A stretch of DNA of 64,000 bases from JAVBLP01 sp052034625 (lineage in GTDB: Bacteria > Elusimicrobiota > Endomicrobiia > Endomicrobiales > Endomicrobiaceae). The DNA lies in the NCBI GenBank assembly GCA_052034625.1, contig JBPOII010000002.1:176031-240030 (forward strand), written 5' to 3'. The notes under the pieces were generated by a model. It worked only from the letters and a program-made list of their open reading frames with translations. It was not told where the DNA came from and searched no databases. Of the stretch, positions 17,565 to 26,426 are shown one piece after another. The position numbers and the translations under genes were made by a program. How positions within the stretch are numbered: position 1 is the stretch's first letter; every line of letters begins with the position of its first letter.

Positions 17565-19730
17565 ATGCTTCCTCTTTTTTTATCCATTCTTGGATTCTGT
17601 ATTGCTTTTATCCAAATATTGTTTTTTAGAGAAATACTTCCGGTATTTCAGTGTGTGGATATCTCTTTGGGTATTTTTGTATCACACACCCTTTTGGCTT
17701 TTGCCATTGGCGTTTATTTCGTAGCATATACAAAGATTTCAGACAATGCAAAAAAAGCATTGTCTTTTTTTATTCCTATGCTTGCGATATTCTTTTTTGC
17801 ATCATTTGTATTTATTCGTGATATAAGGGGAATTATAGGAATTGCGGCAGGTACCGGGATTTCACTGAAAACGACTTTTATATATATTTTTCTTGCTGTT
17901 TTCCCCGTAACTTTTATTCAGGGAGCAATATCTTCTTCAAGTCTTTATTTTGCTAAAAACTCAGGTATAAAAACCCCGGTAAAAACCGTTTTTTCTTATC
18001 TTGGACTCGGTTTTATTGCCGGAAGTCTTTTCTATTCAATTTTTTTTATAGAGACTGCCGGAATGCATATAGTTTTTATAGTCTGTACGCTTATTGTTCT
18101 TTCAATTGCTTTAATTATTGAAAGCCAGAAAACCGCTCTTTATCTTGTAGCGCTTTCTCTTGCAATTTTCTTTTTTTCTTCTACCGATCATGTCTTGAAA
18201 TTTGACAAATATCTGCTCGAAAATAATTTTAACCGCTGGGAAGCTGATGATTATAATTATTCCTCATACGGACAAGCTGTGCTTGTGCAGAAAAATAATG
18301 AATATGCTTTTTTTGTTAACGGCATTTTACGTTTTTCATCACCTGATAATGATATTTTAAATTCTGAAGATTTTGGACATATTCCCATTTTACACCCTGA
18401 AAACCCTGAAAACATACTGATAATAGGCGGAGCCGCAAAATATCTGCCTATGATCTTTTCGCACCCTGTAAAAAGAGTAGATTATCTTGAAGCCGACGCC
18501 GCAGTTACTGAAATAATAAAAAACAATATTTCGCATCTTGGTTATGTGTTCGGTGATGAAAGACTAAATATCTACAATATGAACCCGAGAGAATTTATAC
18601 GGAAAACAGAAACAAAATATGATCTGATTTTGGTCGGGCTTCCAAATCCAATAACACTATATATAAACAGCTTTTATACAAAAGAGTTTTTTGAACTTGC
18701 TGAAAAACATCTAAGCAAAAGAGGTTTTGTGGCTGTAAAGCTTCCGGGAAGAATGGCTTTTTCAACTTTCATTATGGCGGAAGTAAATAAATCCGTGATG
18801 GATGCAATGCAAAGTGTTTTTAAATATGTCCATATAATTCCGGGAAGCCAGAATATACTTCTGGCTTCACAGAGAAAAATGCCTTATAGGATGCATATCA
18901 AAAAAAGGCTTTATGAAATACAAGAAACAACTCTTGTCCTTTCAAAATATTATCTTGATGACCGTATGGATACGGAAAAGACAAGATGGTTGAACAATGA
19001 ACTTAAAAAAATTGAAAAGGAAGATCTTTTAAATACCGACTTGAATCCTACCGCTATGATGTTATCTGTTTTACACTGGCAGTCAGCTTTTTCTCCATAT
19101 CTGAGTGTTTTTGCCGATAAACTTATTAAATATTCTTATCTTATCGTAATAGTTGTGATCATTATCTTTTTTCTTTCAAAATCCGTATACAAAACAACAT
19201 CTTTTGTGTGTGGAGTGACGACCTTGTGGTTGAACTTTACGGCGGCCTATGCTTTGCAGATATATACCGGACAGATATTTAAGTGGGCCGGAGTTCTGGC
19301 AGCTGTTTTTGTAGCCGGAATTTTTCTTGGAGCCTTTTATAGAAATAAGATGAGCGATAAAATCCCTTTAAATAAAAGAATGTTCTCGGTTGAATTGTTT
19401 TTTGTCCTTTGGATAGTTTTGTGGTATCTGCTTTTTAAAAATTTACTTATTACAAATATCATTTATCTGTTTATTATGGTTTTTGGAACAGGACTCGGGG
19501 CCGGTTTTGAATTTGCTGTTCTTATAACAATTCTTAAACTTTTCAAAGGCAATTCTGAAAGCAGTCTCAAACTTTATATTTATGGTTTTTTAGGCGGATG
19601 GTTTGCTTCTGCTGCAGGAGGGAGCTTCTTGATTTTTGCTTGGGGTATAGAGAAAGCCTTGGTTTTTATCCTGTTTCTTAAATTTCTTATATTTTCCAGA
19701 TGGGCGGACTTGCATAAAAGAGGACTCTAG
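17565..19730 (+). CDS. Polytopic membrane protein with a spermidine-synthase-like domain
   Basis: 721 residues. Residues 1-~215 contain about seven membrane segments. Residues ~280-410 form a Rossmann-type spermidine/spermine-synthase-like domain: ENILIIGGAAKYL replaces the usual GGGDG motif, followed by VDYLEADAAV and YDLILVGLPNP. About six more membrane segments follow. Proteins of this architecture occur in many bacteria without proven polyamine synthesis. The glycine motif is degenerate (GGAAKY), so catalysis is doubtful. It stands alone after tRNA-Met. Its last codons carry the promoter of the next gene. Confidence 0.8.
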   Translation: MLPLFLSILGFCIAFIQILFFREILPVFQCVDISLGIFVSHTLLAFAIGVYFVAYTKISDNAKKALSFFIPMLAIFFFASFVFIRDIRGIIGIAAGTGISLKTTFIYIFLAVFPVTFIQGAISSSSLYFAKNSGIKTPVKTVFSYLGLGFIAGSLFYSIFFIETAGMHIVFIVCTLIVLSIALIIESQKTALYLVALSLAIFFFSSTDHVLKFDKYLLENNFNRWEADDYNYSSYGQAVLVQKNNEYAFFVNGILRFSSPDNDILNSEDFGHIPILHPENPENILIIGGAAKYLPMIFSHPVKRVDYLEADAAVTEIIKNNISHLGYVFGDERLNIYNMNPREFIRKTETKYDLILVGLPNPITLYINSFYTKEFFELAEKHLSKRGFVAVKLPGRMAFSTFIMAEVNKSVMDAMQSVFKYVHIIPGSQNILLASQRKMPYRMHIKKRLYEIQETTLVLSKYYLDDRMDTEKTRWLNNELKKIEKEDLLNTDLNPTAMMLSVLHWQSAFSPYLSVFADKLIKYSYLIVIVVIIIFFLSKSVYKTTSFVCGVTTLWLNFTAAYALQIYTGQIFKWAGVLAAVFVAGIFLGAFYRNKMSDKIPLNKRMFSVELFFVLWIVLWYLLFKNLLITNIIYLFIMVFGTGLGAGFEFAVLITILKLFKGNSESSLKLYIYGFLGGWFASAAGGSFLIFAWGIEKALVFILFLKFLIFSRWADLHKRGL

Positions 19731-19738
19731 GCTATAAT
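19710..19738 (+). promoter_or_regulatory. Promoter of the 1,547-residue surface protein gene
   Basis: TTGCAT (19710-19715), a 17-bp spacer and TATAAT (19733-19738), overlapping the end of the upstream gene. Confidence 0.65.
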
Positions 19739-19810
19739 CATAAAAACATTAGAAATAATTATAAAAAATTTGTAAAATAAATTAAAATAATAAATAAATA
19801 TGGAGTAAAG

Positions 19811-22800
19811 ATGAAAAAGATTATCTCTGTTTTTACAATGTTTACTTTTTTGTGTACCGCCGTATTTACTCCGGCTGCATATTCTCAAGCGCAATATACT
19901 GTTTCCGGATTTGTTAAAGACAAAAGCGGTATAGGCATACATGATGTTGAAATAAGAGTAAACGGTGATATCGGTTTGTCAATGAAAACGGATTCCACCG
20001 GTTATTACCGTTTTGATAATATCTCAAACGGGAGTAAGATTGAAATAACCGCTACAAAAGACGGAATGTCTATTTCTCCTGCAGTTTTTAAAATAAATGC
20101 ACTTAATTCAAACCGGACCGTAAACTTCCGATCTGCTCAAAGTTTAGGTTCCGCATCGGCAGATAATGTGCCGACTATACCAAAACCTGTTACGGGTGTA
20201 ACGCAAACACAGCCGACTTATGTACAAGAAACAAAATCATTCTTTGCTTCAGACGATAAACAGCCGCCAAAACAGACTTCGTCAACTCCAAAATCTTTAT
20301 GTGAACTTAGCGGTAAAGTAACTTATTATGCATCCGGTCTTGTAGGTGTCAGAGTGATGATCAATAATGACAGAAAACTTATGACAACGACAGATGTTAA
20401 CGGCTATTATTCAATTAAAGGTTTAAAGACTGGCAGCGAAATATCTGTGTCTTACAGCAAGGACGGATATGAATTTAATCCTTCTGAATATTCAATACTG
20501 ACAAGAAATGAAGATATAACGCTCAATGTTTCCGCAAAAGCCAGCACATATAAAATTTCCGGAGTAGTTACGGAAAAAGGAAGAGGGATCGAAGGTGTTT
20601 TAATAAAAATAACCGATGGTCTTGATGAATATGAAGCAGAGAGCGATGAGCGCGGTTACTATGAAGTAACAGGGCTCCCTTATGGCAGAAATTTTCTTGT
20701 AACGGCAAACAAAGACGGAGTGGTCCTTACTCCTTTGAAAACAGTAGTAAATAAAATTCTCAGTGACAGAAACGTTAACTTCAGCGGAATTGTCAGAAAA
20801 TACAATATCAGCGGAAAAGTTACCGATGCGAAAGGTAAAGGTATAAAATACGCTTCAGTTTTTCTTAAAACAAAATTCGATACGCATAAAATAATAACAA
20901 ACTCTAAAGGTGCTTATACTTTTGAAGATATGCCGTCAGATCTTGTTTATACTGCTACGGCTGCCAAAGAAGGATATAAAACTTCTGAGCCTTCTGTTAT
21001 TTCAGACCTTCAACAAGATTTTAAGCTTGATTTTAAATTAGAAGAGGCAGGAACTGAAATCATTGATGAGATTATAATGCCTGAAGAGGATGAAGTTATT
21101 ATTGCTGAGGAAAAGAAACCAGAACCAAAGAAAGAAAAACAAGCTGCTGTTAATAAAAAATCAACTGATAAGAAAAAGGCTGTGAAAAAGCAGAAAAAAT
21201 CTAAGAAAGAAGAACCGGAGCCTTTTACCAAATCAATACTTCCTGAACCTCAGGAAGGAGTTTCTGTTGCTGATGTTAAAGCAGAGTTAGCAAAGGACAA
21301 AGAGGAAGAATTTGAAAAAAGGGAAGCAAAAAGAATAGAGGCAGAAGAAGCCAAAGCGGCTAAACAAAGAGAAATAGAAGAAGCAAGAGAAGCAAAAAGA
21401 ATAGAGGCGGAAGAAGCCAAAGCGGCCAAACAAAGAGAAATAGAAGAAGCAAGAGAAGCAAAAAGAATAGAGGCGGAAGAAGCCAAGGCGGCCAAACAAA
21501 GAGAAATAGAAGAAGCAAGAGAAGCTAAGGAAAGAGAAAGAATAGAGGCTGAGGCAGCCAAAGAGGCTAGACAAAGAAAAATAGAGAAAGAAAGGGAAGC
21601 AAAAAGAAGAGAAGCAGAAGAAGCAAGAGAGGCAAAAAAAATAGAGGCAGAAGCAGCCAAAGAGGCTAAGCAAAGAGAAATAGATGAAACAAGAGAAGCT
21701 AAGGAAAGAGAAATTCAAGAAGAAAAGAAAAGTAAGGCTTCTAAAAGCAAACGTATAGTAAAACCGAAAAAAGAAAAAAAGAAAAAAGAAGTGAAATCCA
21801 AGGAGATAGCAGCTGATATCAGCAGCTCTGCTGAAGATACTGCTTCAACGACTGTTCAAAAGTCCAAAAGTGAACAGAGTAAGGATAAAACTAAAAATGT
21901 AAGAATTCGCGGTTATATAGGAACAAAAACTATCCCTATAGCAAATATTGAGCTTTCTATTGAACCCGGCGGATATAAAACTTTTACCGATGAAAAAGGA
22001 AGATATTCTTTTGATTCAATACCTGCAAATCCGAGATATCTTTTAAGACCAAATACAGGAAATTTTAATTTAGAGCCGTCAGAAAGCATTCTAAATGATG
22101 TTAACTCCAATGTTAATCAGGATTTTACTCCAAATGTATGGCTTGAAGGTGAAGTGCTTGCGGAAGGGTTGCCAGTGCCGGACGTTGTTATACAGTTGAA
22201 TGGAGTGCATGCGGCAGTTACTAATAATTTTGGTAAGTTCAGAATAGAAAAAGTCGAATACGGAACCCCTGTTACTATTACCGCACAGAAAGCAGGTTAT
22301 TCCTTTTATCCGCAGTCTATAGATGTTCCTCAAATAACAACAAATAAAGATGATTTTGATTTTTATGCGGCGTTTTCTGTCGCGGGAAGGGTAACTGTCC
22401 AAGGCAGCGGTCTTGGGCTTGGCAATATTGAAATAGAAGTAAGTGGAAGTACCAGTACCGTTGCTCCTACGGATTATGGCGGCAACTTTTTTATTCAAGG
22501 TTTAGAACAGAACGGTAATTTTAAAATTACACCCAAGGCCGGAGGTTATTCTTTTAATCCGCCCTCAAGAGATTTTTATTCTTTGAAAAGTAATTTTGTA
22601 GGGCAGAATTTTACTGCTATAAAAGAAACTTATACTATAAAAGGCAGTGTCTTTTTTGGAAGAAAGCCTGTCAAGAACGCTATAATCAGTATAACCAAAA
22701 GAGCTCTGAAATATTTTACTGATGAAAACGGTAATTTTGAAATAGCCAATCTGGATTATGGCGGACCTTATATACTTACCGTTGAAAACAAAGAATATCA

Positions 22801-24454
22801 TTTTGAACCTGTAGTTATTGATACACTTCAAGAGAATATGACCGTTGATTTCTCCAATGATATTTCACTTGGCGGAACAATAATGTCAGGCGGAAAACCT
22901 CTGCCTAATATTGTAGTGGATGTTAACGGAAAAAGAGAAAAGACCGATGAAAAAGGCAATTATCTTGTTAAAGGGCTTGGATATGACGGAGATTATCTCC
23001 TTACTGTATCGGCCCCGGGCATAATGTTCGTTCCGGCGCAAAAAGAATACAAAAGAATTAAAAAGAGCATGCTTTCAGAAAATATAGAAGCTTCACTTGT
23101 AGTAAGCGGCAGGATTACTCATAATAATAAAGGACTTGAAGGAGCAACTGTTATAGTTAGCGGCGATACTGAAACATACCAAACAGACGAAAACGGATAT
23201 TATTTTATAAGTAATCTCAAATATGGAAGAGATTATGTGGTTGAGGTTGTAAGTCTGGGATATAAATTTGATCCTCCAAAAAGAGAATACAGAAATTTTA
23301 CAAAAGCAAGAATGTCTGATAATTATCAGGCAACGCCTATAGGATATGAAGTTAAGGGGACGGTTAAAGCGGAAGGCAGAACACTTAGAAGAGTACCGGT
23401 ACTGATAGAAGGTGATTCGAAAAAGCAGGTTCTTACAAATGATGAGGGCGTTTTTGTTTTTGAAGGTCTTGCACCGAACAGAAAATACAAGCTCAATGTC
23501 TTCAGCAAAATATATAAATTCGAATCTCCATGCGGAATAATAGATAATCTTGATGGTGATACAATTATAGATTTGGAATATGGCAAAGTGTCTGTTCCAA
23601 CTTCTGTAACCCCTCCCGGAAAAGAAGAATTGCTTGATATAGAGAAACATAGGACAAAACAGGCAAGTTTTACTATAAGCGGCAGGGTTACTGCTGACGG
23701 TAAGCCTTTACAAAATGCAGTTATTATGAGCGAACTTGGCGAGGCACTTACAAATGAGGAAGGAGAGTATACTCTTAGTGTCCAATCCGGTGATAATATA
23801 AAGATCAAACCTTCGCTGGGCGGTTATGTGTTTACTCCTGAAAATACCGCAATAAGATATATAGCGGCAGATCAAAAAAATGTAAATTTTACGGCAGAAA
23901 TGAAAGTTCATAAACTGACAGGATATGTTTTAAATAATACTCTTAAAGGTGTTAAAGGCGTAGAGATTAATGACCTTAACTATGGTGCTATTTACATTTC
24001 CGATGCAAAAGGTTTTTATGAAATGCCTGACATCAATCATAATGAAAAGATTACAATTGTTCCAGAATCTGATAAATATAACTTTTTCCCTGAAAAATTT
24101 GAGGTTTCACTGGAAAACGATATGCAGACAATAGATATTTATGCATATCCTAAAAAAGTTAAGAGAGCGGAAGCTTTTGTTTATGGCGGAACTCAAGGTA
24201 AGATAGATATTGAAAAGAATAGAGTTTCTATAGTAATGATCTCTCCCAATGAAGGTAGGGTTTCCGTCAGCATCACAGATGCGCAAGAAAATGCTATAAA
24301 AGAATTCTTGACCGATATCTCTGCAGATATTGTTGCCGTGATCGAATGGGACGGTATGACATCATTTGGCAATATGACCGATGTCGGAGAGCATTATGTA
24401 GTCATAAACGGTGCCGGTTTTAATGATGAAATTATTAAATTTGAAATAAAGTAA
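19811..24454 (+). CDS. Giant secreted protein with repeated carboxypeptidase-regulatory-like domains and a coiled coil
   Basis: 1,547 residues with a signal peptide (MKKIISVFTMFTFLCTAVF, cleavage near AYSQA). Repeated ~85-residue beta-sandwich units recur (pattern: YTVSGFVKDKSGIGIHDVEI, then TDxxGYYxFxN, then ITATKDGMSISP), about four before residue 420 and eight or more after ~700; they match the carboxypeptidase regulatory/SdrB-like fold. Between them is a Lys/Pro-rich linker and a Glu/Ala/Lys/Arg coiled coil (about residues 505-640). The last ~90 residues resemble a FlgD Ig-like C-terminal domain (WDG motif). It is likely a cell-surface stalk or adhesive protein; export route and ligand are unknown. 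Confidence 0.85.
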   Translation: MKKIISVFTMFTFLCTAVFTPAAYSQAQYTVSGFVKDKSGIGIHDVEIRVNGDIGLSMKTDSTGYYRFDNISNGSKIEITATKDGMSISPAVFKINALNSNRTVNFRSAQSLGSASADNVPTIPKPVTGVTQTQPTYVQETKSFFASDDKQPPKQTSSTPKSLCELSGKVTYYASGLVGVRVMINNDRKLMTTTDVNGYYSIKGLKTGSEISVSYSKDGYEFNPSEYSILTRNEDITLNVSAKASTYKISGVVTEKGRGIEGVLIKITDGLDEYEAESDERGYYEVTGLPYGRNFLVTANKDGVVLTPLKTVVNKILSDRNVNFSGIVRKYNISGKVTDAKGKGIKYASVFLKTKFDTHKIITNSKGAYTFEDMPSDLVYTATAAKEGYKTSEPSVISDLQQDFKLDFKLEEAGTEIIDEIIMPEEDEVIIAEEKKPEPKKEKQAAVNKKSTDKKKAVKKQKKSKKEEPEPFTKSILPEPQEGVSVADVKAELAKDKEEEFEKREAKRIEAEEAKAAKQREIEEAREAKRIEAEEAKAAKQREIEEAREAKRIEAEEAKAAKQREIEEAREAKERERIEAEAAKEARQRKIEKEREAKRREAEEAREAKKIEAEAAKEAKQREIDETREAKEREIQEEKKSKASKSKRIVKPKKEKKKKEVKSKEIAADISSSAEDTASTTVQKSKSEQSKDKTKNVRIRGYIGTKTIPIANIELSIEPGGYKTFTDEKGRYSFDSIPANPRYLLRPNTGNFNLEPSESILNDVNSNVNQDFTPNVWLEGEVLAEGLPVPDVVIQLNGVHAAVTNNFGKFRIEKVEYGTPVTITAQKAGYSFYPQSIDVPQITTNKDDFDFYAAFSVAGRVTVQGSGLGLGNIEIEVSGSTSTVAPTDYGGNFFIQGLEQNGNFKITPKAGGYSFNPPSRDFYSLKSNFVGQNFTAIKETYTIKGSVFFGRKPVKNAIISITKRALKYFTDENGNFEIANLDYGGPYILTVENKEYHFEPVVIDTLQENMTVDFSNDISLGGTIMSGGKPLPNIVVDVNGKREKTDEKGNYLVKGLGYDGDYLLTVSAPGIMFVPAQKEYKRIKKSMLSENIEASLVVSGRITHNNKGLEGATVIVSGDTETYQTDENGYYFISNLKYGRDYVVEVVSLGYKFDPPKREYRNFTKARMSDNYQATPIGYEVKGTVKAEGRTLRRVPVLIEGDSKKQVLTNDEGVFVFEGLAPNRKYKLNVFSKIYKFESPCGIIDNLDGDTIIDLEYGKVSVPTSVTPPGKEELLDIEKHRTKQASFTISGRVTADGKPLQNAVIMSELGEALTNEEGEYTLSVQSGDNIKIKPSLGGYVFTPENTAIRYIAADQKNVNFTAEMKVHKLTGYVLNNTLKGVKGVEINDLNYGAIYISDAKGFYEMPDINHNEKITIVPESDKYNFFPEKFEVSLENDMQTIDIYAYPKKVKRAEAFVYGGTQGKIDIEKNRVSIVMISPNEGRVSVSITDAQENAIKEFLTDISADIVAVIEWDGMTSFGNMTDVGEHYVVINGAGFNDEIIKFEIK
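21323..21520 (+). repeat. 66-bp tandem repeat, 3 near-identical copies
   Basis: Copies begin at 21323, 21389 and 21455 and encode a 22-residue unit (EAKRIEAEEAKAAKQREIEE plus AR). Degenerate units continue to about 21715. The unit is three helical heptads plus one residue. The near-identity suggests recent duplication. Confidence 0.93.
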
Positions 24455-24458
24455 CATA

Positions 24459-25550
24459 ATGACAAAATTAAGAGTAAAACTAAAAGATAATCCTTATGAT
24501 ATTGTAATCTCAAAAAAATATTCCGATTTTTCTTCTGCTGTTAAAAAAGTAATTAAAAGCGGAAAGATTTTTATTATAACGGATACTAATGTCGCAAAAC
24601 TCCATCTGAAGGATTTTGCTAATATATTAAAAAAAGCAGGTTTTGAGAGTGTCAGCACGGTTGTCCCATCCGGAGAGAAAGGAAAGACCGTTAAGGTTTT
24701 AAGTTCTTTGTACGATAAGGCTTTAAAAGAAGGTATAGATAGAAAAAGTTATGTAATAGCTTTAGGCGGCGGCGTTGTAGGCGATGTTGCCGGATTTTTT
24801 GCCGCCACATATATGAGAGGCATAAAGTTTGTTCAGGTGCCTACCACTTTGCTTGCTATGTCCGATTCTTCCGTAGGCGGAAAGACAGGTGTAAATATAA
24901 CAGGCGGGAAAAATATAGCAGGCGTTTTTTATCAGCCGTCGCTCGTATGGATAAATCCTATGTTCCTCATAACGCTTCCGGAAAGACAGATCAAGAACGG
25001 TCTTGCCGAAATAATGAAATGTGCATTTGCTTTTGATAAAGAGTTTTATGCCTATATTCTAAAAACGATTAAAAGCGGTATAATATCTGAATCAGATTTT
25101 AGTTATATGATATACAAAAGCTGCGGACACAAAGCTCTTATTGTAGAAAAAGATGAAAAAGAAACTACAGGGAAAAGAGAGCTTTTAAATTTTGGACATA
25201 CCTTGGCACATGCCTTAGAAACTTATACGGAGTACAAACATTTTCTGCACGGCGAGGCGGTGGCGATAGGAATGTTGTTTGCCGCAAAACTTTCCGCAGA
25301 ACTTAAATACTGCAGTAAAGAAGTTTACCGGCAGGTAAAAGAACTTTTAATGGAAGCAGGTTTTGTTTTCAGCCTTAAAGATATGAACGCTGTAAAACTT
25401 ACAGAGCTTATGAAAAAAGATAAAAAATCGATCGGCGGAGAGATACGCTTTGTTTTACTGAAAAAAATGGGAAAAGCCCAAAGCAGATGTTTTGTTAAAG
25501 ATTCCATAGTAACAAAATATCTTAAAGCTTTTATGAAGGAAAACAAATGA
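24459..25550 (+). CDS. aroB: 3-dehydroquinate synthase
   Basis: Second enzyme of the shikimate pathway, converting DAHP to 3-dehydroquinate with NAD and a divalent metal. 363 residues, normal length. Motifs: VVPSGEKGKT, ALGGGVVGDVAGFFAATYMRG (NAD site), QVPTTLLAMSDSSVGGKTGVN, the metal Glu in NGLAEIMKCA, and the His residues in NFGHTLAHALE and HGEAVAIGM. It starts 4 bases after the preceding gene and overlaps aroQ by 4 bases, so aroB and aroQ are translationally coupled. Confidence 0.97.
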   Translation: MTKLRVKLKDNPYDIVISKKYSDFSSAVKKVIKSGKIFIITDTNVAKLHLKDFANILKKAGFESVSTVVPSGEKGKTVKVLSSLYDKALKEGIDRKSYVIALGGGVVGDVAGFFAATYMRGIKFVQVPTTLLAMSDSSVGGKTGVNITGGKNIAGVFYQPSLVWINPMFLITLPERQIKNGLAEIMKCAFAFDKEFYAYILKTIKSGIISESDFSYMIYKSCGHKALIVEKDEKETTGKRELLNFGHTLAHALETYTEYKHFLHGEAVAIGMLFAAKLSAELKYCSKEVYRQVKELLMEAGFVFSLKDMNAVKLTELMKKDKKSIGGEIRFVLLKKMGKAQSRCFVKDSIVTKYLKAFMKENK

Positions 25551-25975
25551 AAAAATTTTTAATTATTAACGGACCGAATATAAATATGCTTGGAAAACGC
25601 GAGCCTGAAGTATACGGAAATATTACCTTATCTGATATTGAGAATAAAATAAAAGAACTTGCCGCTGAACTTAATGTTGAAGTTGCTTTTTTTCAGTCTA
25701 ATCACGAAGGTGAGATAGTGGATAAAATCCAAGAGTCTGCTGCTAAGTTCACGGGTATCATTATAAATCCGGCCGCTTTTACCCACACATCAGTTGCAAT
25801 AAGAGATGCTCTTGCCGCAGCTGCATTGCCCGCGATAGAAGTTCACATATCAAATGTTTATGCAAGAGAAGAATTCAGACACAGATCTTATACAGCCGGA
25901 GTATGTATAGGACAGATCGCAGGTTTTGGTGTGGACGGTTATTTGTTTGCCTTAAGAAAGATTTCATCTATATAA
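25547..25975 (+). CDS. aroQ: 3-dehydroquinate dehydratase, type II
   Basis: Third shikimate-pathway enzyme, dehydrating 3-dehydroquinate. 142 residues, typical of the dodecameric type II enzyme. Motifs: INGPNINMLGKREPEVYG with the catalytic Tyr and flexible-loop Arg, FFQSNHEGEIVD, INPAAFTHTSVAIRDA, and the EVHISNVYAREEFRHRS segment with the catalytic His. ATGA overlap with aroB. The product order (aroB then aroQ) follows the pathway. Confidence 0.97.
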   Translation: MKKFLIINGPNINMLGKREPEVYGNITLSDIENKIKELAAELNVEVAFFQSNHEGEIVDKIQESAAKFTGIIINPAAFTHTSVAIRDALAAAALPAIEVHISNVYAREEFRHRSYTAGVCIGQIAGFGVDGYLFALRKISSI

Positions 25976-26035
25976 AAACCGAAGTAGAAAATATAAAGAA
26001 CAACCTATATAAAAAAGATATAGTTTTTTATAAAT

Positions 26036-26072
26036 AAAAAAACCCGGGAATTTTTCAATTCCCGGGTTTTTA
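26036..26072. terminator. Bidirectional terminator between aroQ and cspA
   Basis: AACCCGGGAATT and AATTCCCGGGTT (26041-26068) form a perfect stem, with an A run on the left and a T run on the right. Confidence 0.93.
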
Positions 26073-26086
26073 GGTTGTTTGTTAGA

Positions 26087-26290
26087 TTAGATCTTTTTTA
26101 TGTTTGCTGCTTTAGGACCTTTGTCTGAATTAACAACTTCGAATTCAACACTGTCGCCTTCAGCTAATGATTTGAAACCTTCAGACTGAATAGCTGAATA
26201 GTGTGCAAATACATCACCTGATCCGTCATCATTGGAAATGAATCCGTAACCTTTCTGGTCGTTAAACCACTTAACTTTGCCTTGTGCCAT
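26087..26290 (-). CDS. Cold-shock domain protein (CspA family)
   Basis: 67 residues forming one cold-shock domain that binds single-stranded nucleic acid and melts RNA structure. The RNP1 motif KGYGFISND and RNP2-like DVFAHYSAI are present, with the opening MAQGKVKWFNDQ. AAGGAG lies 8 bases before the ATG. A ~75-base leader contains two perfect hairpins. Members of the family are often regulated by leader structure, but whether this one is cold-induced is not visible. Convergent with aroQ. Confidence 0.95.
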   Translation of the reverse strand: MAQGKVKWFNDQKGYGFISNDDGSGDVFAHYSAIQSEGFKSLAEGDSVEFEVVNSDKGPKAANIKKI

Positions 26291-26311
26291 TACTGCAACT
26301 CCTTGTTTTTC

Positions 26312-26356
26312 TATCCGCTTTTGCGGATAACTAAAATCCGAACAAAATTTTGTTCG
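26312..26356 (-). promoter_or_regulatory. Two hairpins in the cspA leader
   Basis: TATCCGC/GCGGATA around TTTT (26312-26329) and the palindrome CGAACAAAATTTTGTTCG (26339-26356) lie between the promoter and the cspA start, and would form stem-loops in the mRNA. The family commonly uses leader structures as thermosensors; that use here is inference. Confidence 0.55.
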
Positions 26357-26363
26357 CTTTGTT

Positions 26364-26392
26364 ATTTAATAAAATAATTATATAATTGTCAA
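26364..26392 (-). promoter_or_regulatory. Promoter of cspA
   Basis: Minus strand: perfect TTGACA (26392-26387), a 17-bp spacer and TTAAAT (26369-26364). A plus-strand TATAAT at 26381-26386 overlaps it and could serve the divergent peptidase gene. Confidence 0.6.
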
Positions 26393-26426
26393 GCAATATT
26401 ATTATTTTCATAAGGATGAAAATACT

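Noticed and set aside
21323..21520. Possible CRISPR array
   Set aside because: The 66-bp units are contiguous, in frame and protein-coding, with no spacers. No cas gene is in the window.
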